In this document: piece by piece, positions 1-5,399 of the stretch
Numbering within the stretch: the first letter of the stretch is position 1
Layout: each line of letters begins with the position of its first letter
Source of the DNA: CAYFVR01 sp046541515
GTDB taxonomy: Bacteria > Desulfobacterota > Desulfobacteria > Desulfobacterales > Desulfococcaceae
Direction of reading: 5' to 3'
Assembly: GCA_046541515.1 (NCBI GenBank)
Contig: JBKHDD010000253.1
Coordinates: 1 to 5,399 of the forward strand
Length of the DNA: 5,399 nucleotides
Notes under the pieces: generated by a model
The model's input: only the letters and a program-made list of their open reading frames with translations
Told to the model about the DNA's origin: nothing
Databases searched by the model: none
Program-made: the position numbers and the translations under genes

Positions 1-228
1 TATTGACTAAATAGAGCCGCACCCAAGGTGATTGTTTTTGGGGCGACAAATTGAAATTGGAACCGCCTCCCCCAGTGAAAAAACAGGAGATGCATACCGG
101 TTGAGCATTAGCATTTCATCAGAAAACGGTTAGATTTCGGTTAGCCGGGCCTTTTGTACCGGATTTTTCAAAAACATTCGATTCAACCGCCATATTAAAC
201 ACAATTTCCATACAAATTCAATAATTCC
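1..228. other. AT-rich non-coding stretch at the left edge
   Basis: No open frame with a credible start, ribosome site or recognisable protein is visible on either strand. The base composition is clearly more AT-rich than the genes to the right. The only internal structure I can point to is a 7-base direct repeat, CGGTTAG, at 127-133 and 138-144, one helical turn apart; no regulator is recognised. The stretch may be intergenic, or may be the end of a feature that begins outside the window. Confidence 0.6.
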
Positions 229-458
229 AGCCGATCATCCTCCTCAAAAGCGGACGCTCCGAAACGGGAAGGCGGTCGGCCGGCGCCCATGCCGGCGGTC
301 GGCATGTCCGAAGTGGCGCCAAGCGCCTTTCGCCGGGCCGGGGTCCTCGTCATCGAAAAATCCGACGAGCTGTTTCCGGCGGCGGAAACCCTGGCCATCC
401 TGCCGGCGGTGCGCAACAACAAGGTGGCCATCCTGGCGGACGGCGGCGACCATGCCAC
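229..458 (+). pseudogene. Decayed internal fragment of an ADP-forming acyl-CoA synthetase gene
   Basis: This plus-strand segment matches an internal piece of the intact minus-strand ligase gene (its positions 2203 down to 1969, residues about 233-311), so the two copies are inverted relative to each other. By hand count there are about 12 substitutions in 210 aligned bases, roughly 94% identity, outside a divergent centre. At 284-303 the copy has 20 bases where the gene has 25 (2124-2148). That net loss of 5 bases shifts the frame and removes the codons for the SHTGALAG motif with the phosphorylated histidine. The left part reads in one frame (PIILLKSGRSETG) and the right part in another (MSEVAPSAFRRAGVLVIEKS). 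Both ends stop abruptly in AT-rich DNA, with no trace of the rest of the gene. About two thirds of the substitutions change the amino acid, which suits relaxed selection or origin from a close paralogue. It cannot encode a working enzyme. A short frame at 289-513 runs through it but continues into unrelated sequence and is not credible as a gene. Confidence 0.9.
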
Positions 459-749
459 TTATTCACCAGTTAGAAACAGAAATTGGCTCCCCCCGAAAAA
501 TATAATACGATGAAAATAATTGGAAAATGGTTTTCGTTCAGACACTAATTGTCAATGTATAAAAGAATCATCTTTTACGATATCCACAGTTTAACCTTCG
601 GCCATGACGACTTCGGCCGAGTGGAATACACCATAAAAACAAACGTCCCCTAATGTACATGCCGTGAACGCACCCGGCAAGCCTTCCCAACCCGAAAGGG
701 TATTCGGGGAAGCCGGCATTCCTCCGCCGGACCCCCGAACCGACCGTCT
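459..749. other. Non-coding gap between the pseudogene fragment and the 3' end of the ligase gene
   Basis: About 290 bases, AT-rich up to about 590 and more mixed after that. I see no gene in it. It contains a small AT-rich hairpin (TAAAAG at 560-565 with CTTTTA at 572-577), a repeated GGCC-containing motif near 597-620, and the larger imperfect hairpin at 674-716 listed separately. On the minus strand it is the downstream flank of the ligase gene. Confidence 0.6.
674..716 (-). terminator. Weak candidate terminator hairpin after the ligase gene
   Basis: Read on the minus strand, about 34 bases after the ligase stop codon, the sequence can fold into an imperfect three-part stem: CCGGC with GCCGG at the base, TTCCC with GGGAA above it (5 bases bulged on one side), and CCGAA with TTCGG nearest the loop. 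No uridine run follows directly; the nearest is TTTGTTTTT about 30 bases further on (near 636-644). It could act as a weak terminator or as a 3'-end stabilising stem. The position is right for the last gene of the transcript, but the shape is not a classic intrinsic terminator. Confidence 0.3.
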
Positions 750-2900
750 CTACGCCTCCGCTTCCACTTCTTTTAGGATAATCCGCACGTCCACGATGCT
801 GACCCCTTTGTCGTAGACGATGACCGGGTTGAGGTCCATTTCTTCGATTTCCGGGTAGGATTCGACGATTTCGGAGACCATGAGCAGGGTCTGCTTGATG
901 GCCTTTTTGTCCGAGGGCGGCTGGCCGCGGACGCCGTTGAGGATGGGGGCCGACTTGGTATCCTCGATCATTTTTCGCGCCCAAGCCGGAGAGATGGGCA
1001 ACACCCGAAAGGCCACGTCCTTGAGAATTTCCACCAGCACGCCGCCCAGCCCGTACATGATCACCGGGCCGAACTGATCGTCGATCTTGGTGCCGATGAT
1101 GATTTCCAGCCCTTTCCCGGCCATGGGGGAGACCAGAACGCCCCGGATGTCGGCGTCGGGCTGGTAGGCGCGGCCGTTTTCCACGATCTCCTGGAAGGCG
1201 GCGCGGACCGCGTCGTCCCCCGAAATTCCCAGCTTCACCCCCTTGGCGTCGCTTTTGTGCAAAATGTCGGGCGAGACGATCTTCATGGCCACGGGTCCGC
1301 CAATTTTGCTTGCGGCCGTCACCGCCTCCTCGGCGGCGGCGGCCATATATTCCCGCGAGATGGCCCCGCCGTGGGCCTTCAGGAGCGCCTTGGCCTCGTG
1401 CTCCAGCAGGGCCCGCCGCCCCTCCGCCCGGGCCTTGGCGATGATGGACCGCCCTTCCTTCTTGGCCTTGGCCCCCCAGTTGAAAACGAAATTGGTCTTC
1501 ATATGGTGGCGGCCCAGGTAATTCCCCCGCTCCGCCAGCACGCCGATGCAACGGCAGGCGATGTCCAGGGAATCGTAGACCGTAATGCCGTAGTAGCGCA
1601 TCAGGTGCAGGGAATGGGGCTTTTCCGAGGTGTAGAGACTGTGCAAAACAATGGGCTTTTTCCGTTTTTTGATCATCTTGCCCATGCGGTGGGCCGCGTC
1701 CTCCTCCATCAGGGAAAGGCTTTCGGCGAAGCGGATGCCGTAGCCGCCGAACAGGCCCACGATGAGCAGACCGCCCACATTGTGGTCCTTCAGGATGATG
1801 TCGGCGCAGTCGGCGAACACCGTGGGATCGGCGTCGGTGCCGCCGGCCACGTCCACGGGATTGCGGACCGAGGCGGCCCAAGGCAGAATCTTCTTGAGCT
1901 GTTGCCGGGTCTTCTCCTCCAGCTCCGGCACCTCCACCCCCATGTCCGACAGCAGATCGGCGGCGATGGTGGCGTGGCCGCCGCCGTCCGCCAGGATGGC
2001 CACCTTGTTGTTGCGCACCACCGGCAGGCTGGCCAGGGTTTCCGCCGCGGGGAACAGCTCGTCGGATTTTTCGATGACGATGATCCCGGCCCGGCGAAAG
2101 GCGCTGAGCGCCACTTCGGACATCCCGGCCAGGGCGCCCGTGTGGGAACCGGCCGACCGCTTTCCCGTTTCGGAGCGCCCGCTTTTGAGGAGGATGATCG
2201 GCTTGGCTTCGCTGGTCTTGTGGGCCTCCATCAAAAATTCCCGGCCCTGGCGCATGCCTTCCACATACATTAAAATGGCGTGGGTATTCGGATCGTTCTT
2301 AAAAAACTCAAGATATTCATGAAATTTAATGTCCGCTTCGTTGCCCACGCCCACGTAGTAGGAAAAGCCCTGAAGGCTCTGGAGCCGGGCCTGGGTCATC
2401 AGCGTCAGCGCCATATTGCCGCTTTGGGACATCAGCGCGATGTTCCCCGGGGGCACCTCCTTGAGCCCCACCAGATTCATGTGGCTGTTCAGATTCATCA
2501 TGCCCGAGGTGTTGGGGCCGATGAGCCGGATGCCCTGCTCCCGGGCGACTTTCAGAATCTCCCCCTCCAGCTTCCGTCCTTCGATGCCGGCCTCGCCGAA
2601 GCCGCCGGCGATGATCACCGCGCCCCGGACGCCCTTCTTTCCGCAATCCTTCAAGATGGCCGGAATGGTCTTGGCCGGGGTGGTGATGAGCGCCATGTCC
2701 ACCGGGTCGGGAATTTCGGAGACCGACGGGTGGCATTTGAGCCCCAGAATGCTTCGCTCCTTGGGATTGACCGGGTAAATGACGCCTTCGTATTTTTCGT
2801 CGATGAGGGTTCGAATGGCCTGAAATCCCCGCTTGGTTTCCACGCGGGACGCCCCCACCACCGCGACCGACTGAGCATTCAGCACGCCTTCCAGCGACAT
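750..2900 (-). CDS. Fused alpha-beta acetate/acyl-CoA ligase (ADP-forming)
   Basis: A 716-residue cytoplasmic enzyme of the NDP-forming acyl-CoA synthetase superfamily, which catalyses acyl-CoA + ADP + Pi <=> free acid + CoA + ATP (acetate-type family, EC 6.2.1.13). The N-terminal CoA-binding domain (about 5-130) carries SVAVVGAS near residue 11 and PVNP near 43. A succinyl-CoA-ligase-like region follows (about 150-450), with the phospho-histidine expected at H253 in SHTGALAG. The C-terminal ATP-grasp part (about 495-716) has EHEAKALLKAHG, K540 in VAMKIVSPDILHKSD, YGLGGVLVE near 616 and EEMDLNPV near 687. Both halves are complete, so the alpha and beta subunits are joined in one chain; there is no acetyltransferase domain of the Pat type. 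The start fits the domain start, with GGGGGAGGAAA about a dozen bases upstream. The preceding crotonase-family gene is on the same strand 220 bases away. The true acid substrate (acetate, propionate, a branched or aromatic acid) cannot be read from the sequence. Confidence 0.96.
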   Translation of the reverse strand: MSLEGVLNAQSVAVVGASRVETKRGFQAIRTLIDEKYEGVIYPVNPKERSILGLKCHPSVSEIPDPVDMALITTPAKTIPAILKDCGKKGVRGAVIIAGGFGEAGIEGRKLEGEILKVAREQGIRLIGPNTSGMMNLNSHMNLVGLKEVPPGNIALMSQSGNMALTLMTQARLQSLQGFSYYVGVGNEADIKFHEYLEFFKNDPNTHAILMYVEGMRQGREFLMEAHKTSEAKPIILLKSGRSETGKRSAGSHTGALAGMSEVALSAFRRAGIIVIEKSDELFPAAETLASLPVVRNNKVAILADGGGHATIAADLLSDMGVEVPELEEKTRQQLKKILPWAASVRNPVDVAGGTDADPTVFADCADIILKDHNVGGLLIVGLFGGYGIRFAESLSLMEEDAAHRMGKMIKKRKKPIVLHSLYTSEKPHSLHLMRYYGITVYDSLDIACRCIGVLAERGNYLGRHHMKTNFVFNWGAKAKKEGRSIIAKARAEGRRALLEHEAKALLKAHGGAISREYMAAAAEEAVTAASKIGGPVAMKIVSPDILHKSDAKGVKLGISGDDAVRAAFQEIVENGRAYQPDADIRGVLVSPMAGKGLEIIIGTKIDDQFGPVIMYGLGGVLVEILKDVAFRVLPISPAWARKMIEDTKSAPILNGVRGQPPSDKKAIKQTLLMVSEIVESYPEIEEMDLNPVIVYDKGVSIVDVRIILKEVEAEA

Positions 2901-3017
2901 GACGGTACGTTTCCTCCCCCAATTCAGCGGCCCGGCGGTTCACCGCCGCCGTTCCAAATCCATTGCTTACCGGCGACCCCTGCGACGCCGATTTCCAGAC
3001 CATCGCGTTTAATCCCA

Positions 3018-3115
3018 ATGCCGTTCACTTTGGGAATTCCAATGAACGAATCTGCATGATTTCCAAAGGGCGAATGCGATTCGCCCCTACCATTTTTCGC
3101 AAAAATGAACGGCAT
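3018..3115. repeat. Nested inverted-repeat element between the hydratase and ligase genes
   Basis: A 98-base block bounded by a perfect 10-base inverted repeat, ATGCCGTTCA (3018-3027) and TGAACGGCAT (3106-3115). Inside it are three further self-complementary pairs: CTTTGGGAA (3028-3036) with TTTCCAAAG (3060-3068), one mismatch; a perfect 8-bp stem GGGCGAAT/ATTCGCCC with loop GCG (3068-3086); and a perfect 7-bp stem CATTTTT/AAAAATG with loop CGC (3091-3107). It starts 5 bases beyond the stop codon of the hydratase gene. The build suggests a dispersed intergenic palindromic repeat or a small MITE-like element. On the mRNA it would form strong structure between the two genes and could lower expression of the second or stabilise the first. 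It has no uridine run, so it is not a standard terminator. Confidence 0.7.
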
Positions 3116-3120
3116 CGCGG

Positions 3121-3888
3121 TCAATCCCGCTTTCGGCCCTCGAACGCTTCCAGCGACGCCTGGCGCTCCCGGGTGGCGACGCAGGCGAGGCAGGCTTCCA
3201 CCTCGTAGGTCATCAGCGCCTCCAGGCTGGCCTCCCCCGCCGCCAACTGGAGCCCCCGCTTGATCATGCGCAGGGAAAAGGCGGAGTTGGCCGCAATTTT
3301 TTCCGCCATCTCCATGGCCGCGTCCATAAGTTGATCCGCCGGCACGGCCCGGTTCACCAGGCCGATCCGTTCCGCCTCCCGGCCGTCGATGTTCTCGGCG
3401 GTGAAGAGCAGCTCGCCCGCCTTTCCCGGCCCCACCAGATTTTGCAGCAGCCGGAAGGCGCCCCCGGTGACCGATGAGGTGACCCGGGCCTCGGGCGAGC
3501 CGATGGCGGCGTCTTCCGCCGCGATCCGGATGTCGCAGGCCAGGGCCAGCTCGTAGCCGGAACCCAGGGCGTAGCCGTTGACCGCCGCGATGGTCGGCTT
3601 TTCGAAACGGATGATCCGTCGGCTCACCTCCTGAAGATTTTCCAGATATTCCCGGTATTGCTCCGGGGTCCGGGTTTTGGATTCCTTCAAATCCGCGCCG
3701 GTGGAAAAGGCCCGTCCTTCCCCGGTAATGATCACCGCCTTGATCTCCGGATCGGCCCCGGCGGCGGCGAGGGCGGCCTCCAAATCGGTCCACATCCGGC
3801 GGTTCATCGCGTTCAGCACCTTCGGCCGGTTCAACGTGATTCGGGCCACGCCCCCGCCGGCCTCGTACCGCACCGTTTCCAGTTCCAT
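3121..3888 (-). CDS. Enoyl-CoA hydratase/isomerase family protein (crotonase fold)
   Basis: A 255-residue crotonase-superfamily protein, the usual family length. It most likely adds water to 2-enoyl-CoA thioesters in beta-oxidation or a related acyl-CoA pathway in the cytoplasm (EC 4.2.1.17 type), although isomerase and other crotonase activities share the fold. The first oxyanion-hole segment is AFSTGADL (60-67). The second is NGYALGSGYELALACDIRIA (104-123), with E113 at the position of rat mitochondrial Glu144. GSPEARV (130-136) puts E133 at the position of rat Glu164, so both catalytic glutamates of a hydratase appear present. Residue 110 is serine where the rat enzyme has its oxyanion glycine; only the backbone amide is used there and this position varies. 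I chose the ATG at 3888 over the in-frame ATG at 3930 because GGAGGAGG lies 7 bases upstream and MELETVRYEAGGGVARITLNRP is a typical crotonase N-terminus. It is the first gene of a probable two-gene minus-strand unit with the acyl-CoA ligase. Confidence 0.94.
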   Translation of the reverse strand: MELETVRYEAGGGVARITLNRPKVLNAMNRRMWTDLEAALAAAGADPEIKAVIITGEGRAFSTGADLKESKTRTPEQYREYLENLQEVSRRIIRFEKPTIAAVNGYALGSGYELALACDIRIAAEDAAIGSPEARVTSSVTGGAFRLLQNLVGPGKAGELLFTAENIDGREAERIGLVNRAVPADQLMDAAMEMAEKIAANSAFSLRMIKRGLQLAAGEASLEALMTYEVEACLACVATRERQASLEAFEGRKRD

Positions 3889-3895
3889 CCCAAAA

Positions 3896-3903
3896 CCTCC
3901 TCC
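3896..3903 (-). promoter_or_regulatory. Shine-Dalgarno site fixing the hydratase start
   Basis: On the minus strand GGAGGAGG sits 7 bases before the ATG at 3888-3886. This strong site decides between the two in-frame ATGs; the upstream one at 3930 has no comparable site and would add 14 residues with no family resemblance. Confidence 0.85.
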
Positions 3904-3928
3904 GCGTAAAAAATGATCGATTGCGGCC

Positions 3929-3958
3929 AACCTACTCCCCTTTTTTAGAACTTGTCAA
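3929..3958 (-). promoter_or_regulatory. Candidate sigma-70-type promoter for the hydratase-ligase unit
   Basis: The minus strand has a perfect -35 hexamer TTGACA (3958-3953), then an 18-base spacer and TAGGTT (3934-3929) as a poor -10 box. Transcription would start near 3922, giving a leader of about 35 bases that includes the strong ribosome site. The -35 match is good and the -10 match is only 3 of 6, so this is plausible but unproven. Confidence 0.4.
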
Positions 3959-3981
3959 ATAAAATTGGGAACTTGAACGAT

Positions 3982-4016
3982 ACGGACTGACGAATGTCCG
4001 TTTTTTGGTTTTTTTT
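3982..4016 (+). terminator. Intrinsic terminator-like hairpin with T-tracts, upstream of pncB
   Basis: On the plus strand ACGGAC (3982-3987) pairs with GTCCGT (3996-4001) around the 8-base loop TGACGAAT, and is followed by a T6 run (counting the last stem base) and, after GG, a T8 run ending at 4016. The stem is short, but the T-tracts are strong. No plus-strand gene precedes it; upstream lies the antisense of the hydratase gene. It may stop antisense transcription before it reaches pncB, end a short untranslated RNA, attenuate a longer pncB leader, or be left over from a lost gene. Confidence 0.5.
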
Positions 4017-4028
4017 ACCTAAATTCCA

Positions 4029-4057
4029 TTGACAACCGACCGCATTCGTTGCAGGGT
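4029..4057 (+). promoter_or_regulatory. Candidate promoter for pncB
   Basis: TTGACA at 4029-4034 is a perfect -35 hexamer, but the -10 region 17-20 bases further on (CAGGGTAAAG) matches consensus poorly. It lies just after the T-tracts of the plus-strand terminator and would give a leader of roughly 65-70 bases. A poor -10 box could mean an activator is used or that the real promoter is elsewhere. Confidence 0.35.
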
Positions 4058-4065
4058 AAAGACAA

Positions 4066-4098
4066 GACGCCAAAGCGTCGCCTTCGGTCCTCCGAGGG
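4066..4098 (+). promoter_or_regulatory. Two tandem small stem-loops in the pncB leader
   Basis: The first is GACGC/GCGTC with loop CAAA (4066-4079). The second is CCTTCGG/CCGAGGG with loop TCCT and one G-T pair (4081-4098), followed by TTTT (4099-4102). They lie 33-66 bases before the pncB ATG. They could stabilise the 5' end of the mRNA, mark an operator, or form part of a leader that senses something. I do not recognise a known riboswitch class. Confidence 0.4.
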
Positions 4099-4131
4099 TT
4101 TTCAGTATCTTTAACCGCAAAAGGCCGCGCC

Positions 4132-5316
4132 ATGATTATCCAATCCTTGCTGGACACCGATCTGTACAAGCTGACCATGATGCAGGGCGTTCTGCATCAG
4201 TTTCCCTGGGCCGAAGTCTCGTACGGCTTCAAGTGCCGAACCCCCGGCGTGGATCTGCGCCCCATCGCGAAGGACTTGCGGACGCAGATCGACCACCTTT
4301 GCGGGCTGCGCTTCACACGGGAGGAGCTGGATTACCTCCGGAACCTGCGTTTCATCAAGGAAGATTTCGTCCAGTTTCTCCGCCTGTTCCACTTGCAGAA
4401 GGATTTCGTGCGGGTGGACGATTCCGGCGACGCGCTGGACATCACCGTTCGCGGGCCGTGGCTCCACACCATCCTTTTCGAAGTGCCGCTGCTGGCCATG
4501 GTCAACGAGCTGTATTTTCGCAAGATCGCCCCCGCGCCGGACCTGGAGGCCGGAAAGGAAAAGCTCCACGAGAAGCTGGACAAGGTCCGGGCCGCCCGGA
4601 AAGCGGGCATTCCCTTTCTGTTTTCCGATTTCGGCACCCGGCGCCGGTTTTCCCGGGAATGGCAGGACGAGCTGGTGGGCATTTTGAAACGGGAGGTTCC
4701 GGAAAGCCTCTCCGGCACCAGCAACGTGCTGTTCGCCAAAACCCACGGGCTGACGCCCATCGGCACCATGGCCCACGAATGGATCATGGCGGCCCAGGCC
4801 CTGGGGCCCCGGCTGGTCAACAGCCAGAAATACGCCCTGGAACATTGGGCCCAGGAATACCGGGGCGATTTGGGCATCGCCCTGTCGGACACGGTGGGCT
4901 TCGACGCCTTTCTGCGGGATTTCGACATGTACTTCGCCAAACTGTTCGACGGCTGCCGCCACGACAGCGGCGACCCGTTCCAATGGGGCGACCGGCTCGT
5001 CGCCCATTACCAGTCCCTGCGCATAGATCCCGCCGGCAAGCGGGCGGTTTTCAGCGACGGGCTTTCCTTCGACAAGGCCATCGAGATCGCCAAATATTTC
5101 CAGGGCCGCATTCAGACCTTTTTCGGCATCGGCACCAACCTGACCAACGACATCGCCGGGAAGCCGGTGCAAATCGTGATGAAGCTGACCAACTGCTGCG
5201 GATCGCCGGTGGCCAAAATCTCCGATTCCCCGGGCAAACAGATGTGCAACGACCCAAGCTATCTGGATTATCTGAAATCGGTCTTCAACGGAAAATCGGC
5301 CGAAAACTGCCGGTAG
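4132..5316 (+). CDS. pncB: Nicotinate phosphoribosyltransferase
   Basis: A 394-residue enzyme of NAD salvage (Preiss-Handler route, EC 6.3.4.21): nicotinate + PRPP + ATP + water gives nicotinate mononucleotide, PPi, ADP and Pi, in the cytoplasm. Length and sequence follow the E. coli-type PncB (about 400 residues) from end to end. Visible landmarks are LLDTDLYKLTMMQGVLHQF (6-24), GPW..ILFEVPLLAMVNE (108-126), SDFGTRRRFSREWQ (165-178), GTSNVLFAK (195-203), TPIGTMAHEW (208-217) with H215 at the position of the phosphorylated histidine of the enterobacterial enzyme, LRDFDMYFA (261-269), RHDSGDP (276-282), VFSDGLSFDKA (306-316), FGIGTNLTND (331-340) and KISDSPGKQMCND (362-374). No frameshift or missing motif is seen. 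The ATG at 4132 starts directly at the conserved N-terminus; its ribosome site is modest (AAAAGG, 7 bases upstream). It is transcribed divergently from the hydratase gene and appears to be a single-gene unit within this window. Confidence 0.97.
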   Translation: MIIQSLLDTDLYKLTMMQGVLHQFPWAEVSYGFKCRTPGVDLRPIAKDLRTQIDHLCGLRFTREELDYLRNLRFIKEDFVQFLRLFHLQKDFVRVDDSGDALDITVRGPWLHTILFEVPLLAMVNELYFRKIAPAPDLEAGKEKLHEKLDKVRAARKAGIPFLFSDFGTRRRFSREWQDELVGILKREVPESLSGTSNVLFAKTHGLTPIGTMAHEWIMAAQALGPRLVNSQKYALEHWAQEYRGDLGIALSDTVGFDAFLRDFDMYFAKLFDGCRHDSGDPFQWGDRLVAHYQSLRIDPAGKRAVFSDGLSFDKAIEIAKYFQGRIQTFFGIGTNLTNDIAGKPVQIVMKLTNCCGSPVAKISDSPGKQMCNDPSYLDYLKSVFNGKSAENCR

Positions 5317-5339
5317 GCCATTTGTCAAAATGTTCATGT

Positions 5340-5381
5340 CCGCTCCGGGAGCGACGAGTTGCACTCGTCGATTCAGAGCGG
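5340..5381. repeat. Nested palindromic element downstream of pncB
   Basis: Starting 24 bases after the pncB stop codon, an outer pair CCGCTC (5340-5345) / GAGCGG (5376-5381) encloses a perfect 7-bp stem CGACGAG/CTCGTCG with loop TTGCA (5352-5370); an alternative small hairpin, CGCTCC/GGAGCG (5341-5353), competes with the outer pair. There is no T-tract on either side, so a classic intrinsic terminator is unlikely. It resembles a dispersed intergenic palindromic repeat and could protect the 3' end of the pncB mRNA. The element may continue past the window edge. Confidence 0.6.
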
Positions 5382-5399
5382 GCTTCCAAACGCGGCGCC

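Noticed and set aside
289..513. Short plus-strand frame (74 codons) through the pseudogene fragment
   Set aside because: Its first part is the right half of the ligase remnant and its end is unrelated AT-rich sequence; there is no ribosome site, so it is a chance frame.
560..577. Small AT-rich hairpin TAAAAG/CTTTTA
   Set aside because: Six weak A/T-dominated pairs with no T-tract after them are expected by chance in AT-rich DNA.
568..1881. Minus-strand frame (437 codons) overlapping the ligase gene
   Set aside because: An alternative frame of the same strand as the ligase, rich in Arg, Gly and Pro, with no domain; the ligase frame carries all conserved motifs.
1257..2273. Long plus-strand open frame (338 codons) opposite the ligase gene
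   Set aside because: It lies wholly within the ligase gene on the opposite strand, and its low-complexity Gly/Arg/His-rich translation is typical of antisense frames in GC-rich genes.
2280..3793. Further overlapping open frames (2280-3059 plus, 2924-3793 minus)
   Set aside because: They are out-of-frame or antisense readings of the ligase and hydratase genes that run through the repeat-rich gap; no conserved protein is visible.
3889..3930. Longer hydratase start at 3930
   Set aside because: The extra 14 residues do not resemble the crotonase N-terminus, the site lacks a ribosome site, and it would begin upstream of the predicted transcription start.
3990..4049. Seven-base complementarity between the terminator loop region (3990-3996) and 4043-4049, as a possible antiterminator
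   Set aside because: The second segment lies downstream of the T-tracts, so it would be made too late to prevent termination; seven bases can match by chance.
4111..5364. Long minus-strand open frame (417 codons) opposite pncB
   Set aside because: It is a mirror of the pncB coding sequence in GC-rich DNA. The translation has no recognisable family, while pncB on the other strand matches its family end to end.
1..5399. tRNA, rRNA, CRISPR array, transposase or integrase
   Set aside because: No cloverleaf, rRNA-like stretch, regularly spaced repeat or mobile-element protein was seen on either strand.

Overview
The window looks like chromosomal DNA from a GC-rich anaerobic bacterium. A Desulfobacterota sulfate reducer is my best guess, because a fused ADP-forming acyl-CoA synthetase next to a crotonase-family gene is common there. 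This assignment is an inference from gene content and style; no rRNA or other phylogenetic marker is present.

Layout from left to right. Positions 1-228 are AT-rich and show no gene. Positions 229-458 hold a GC-rich, plus-strand, frameshifted remnant of an acyl-CoA synthetase gene, roughly 94% identical outside a short damaged centre to part of the intact gene that follows. Positions 459-749 are non-coding and contain a weak hairpin beyond the 3' end of that gene. Positions 750-2900 (minus) encode a complete 716-residue fused alpha-beta acetate/acyl-CoA ligase (ADP-forming). Positions 2901-3120 are an intergenic gap packed with nested inverted repeats. Positions 3121-3888 (minus) encode a 255-residue enoyl-CoA hydratase/isomerase family protein. 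Positions 3889-4131 are a divergent regulatory region with a candidate promoter on each strand, a plus-strand terminator-like hairpin and two small leader hairpins. Positions 4132-5316 (plus) encode nicotinate phosphoribosyltransferase (PncB). Positions 5317-5399 carry a second nested palindromic repeat.

The two minus-strand genes run in the same direction and could share one transcript starting upstream of the hydratase. Their products fit acyl-CoA metabolism: the hydratase acts on 2-enoyl-CoA intermediates, and the ligase interconverts acyl-CoA + ADP + Pi with free acid + ATP, which would conserve energy as ATP when it runs towards acid. PncB belongs to NAD salvage and is transcribed divergently, so a functional link to the other two is not implied.

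The three intact genes belong to well-known families. I see no convincing new multi-gene system. The least ordinary items are the inverted, decayed partial copy of the ligase gene, the two intergenic palindromic elements and the orphan terminator upstream of pncB.
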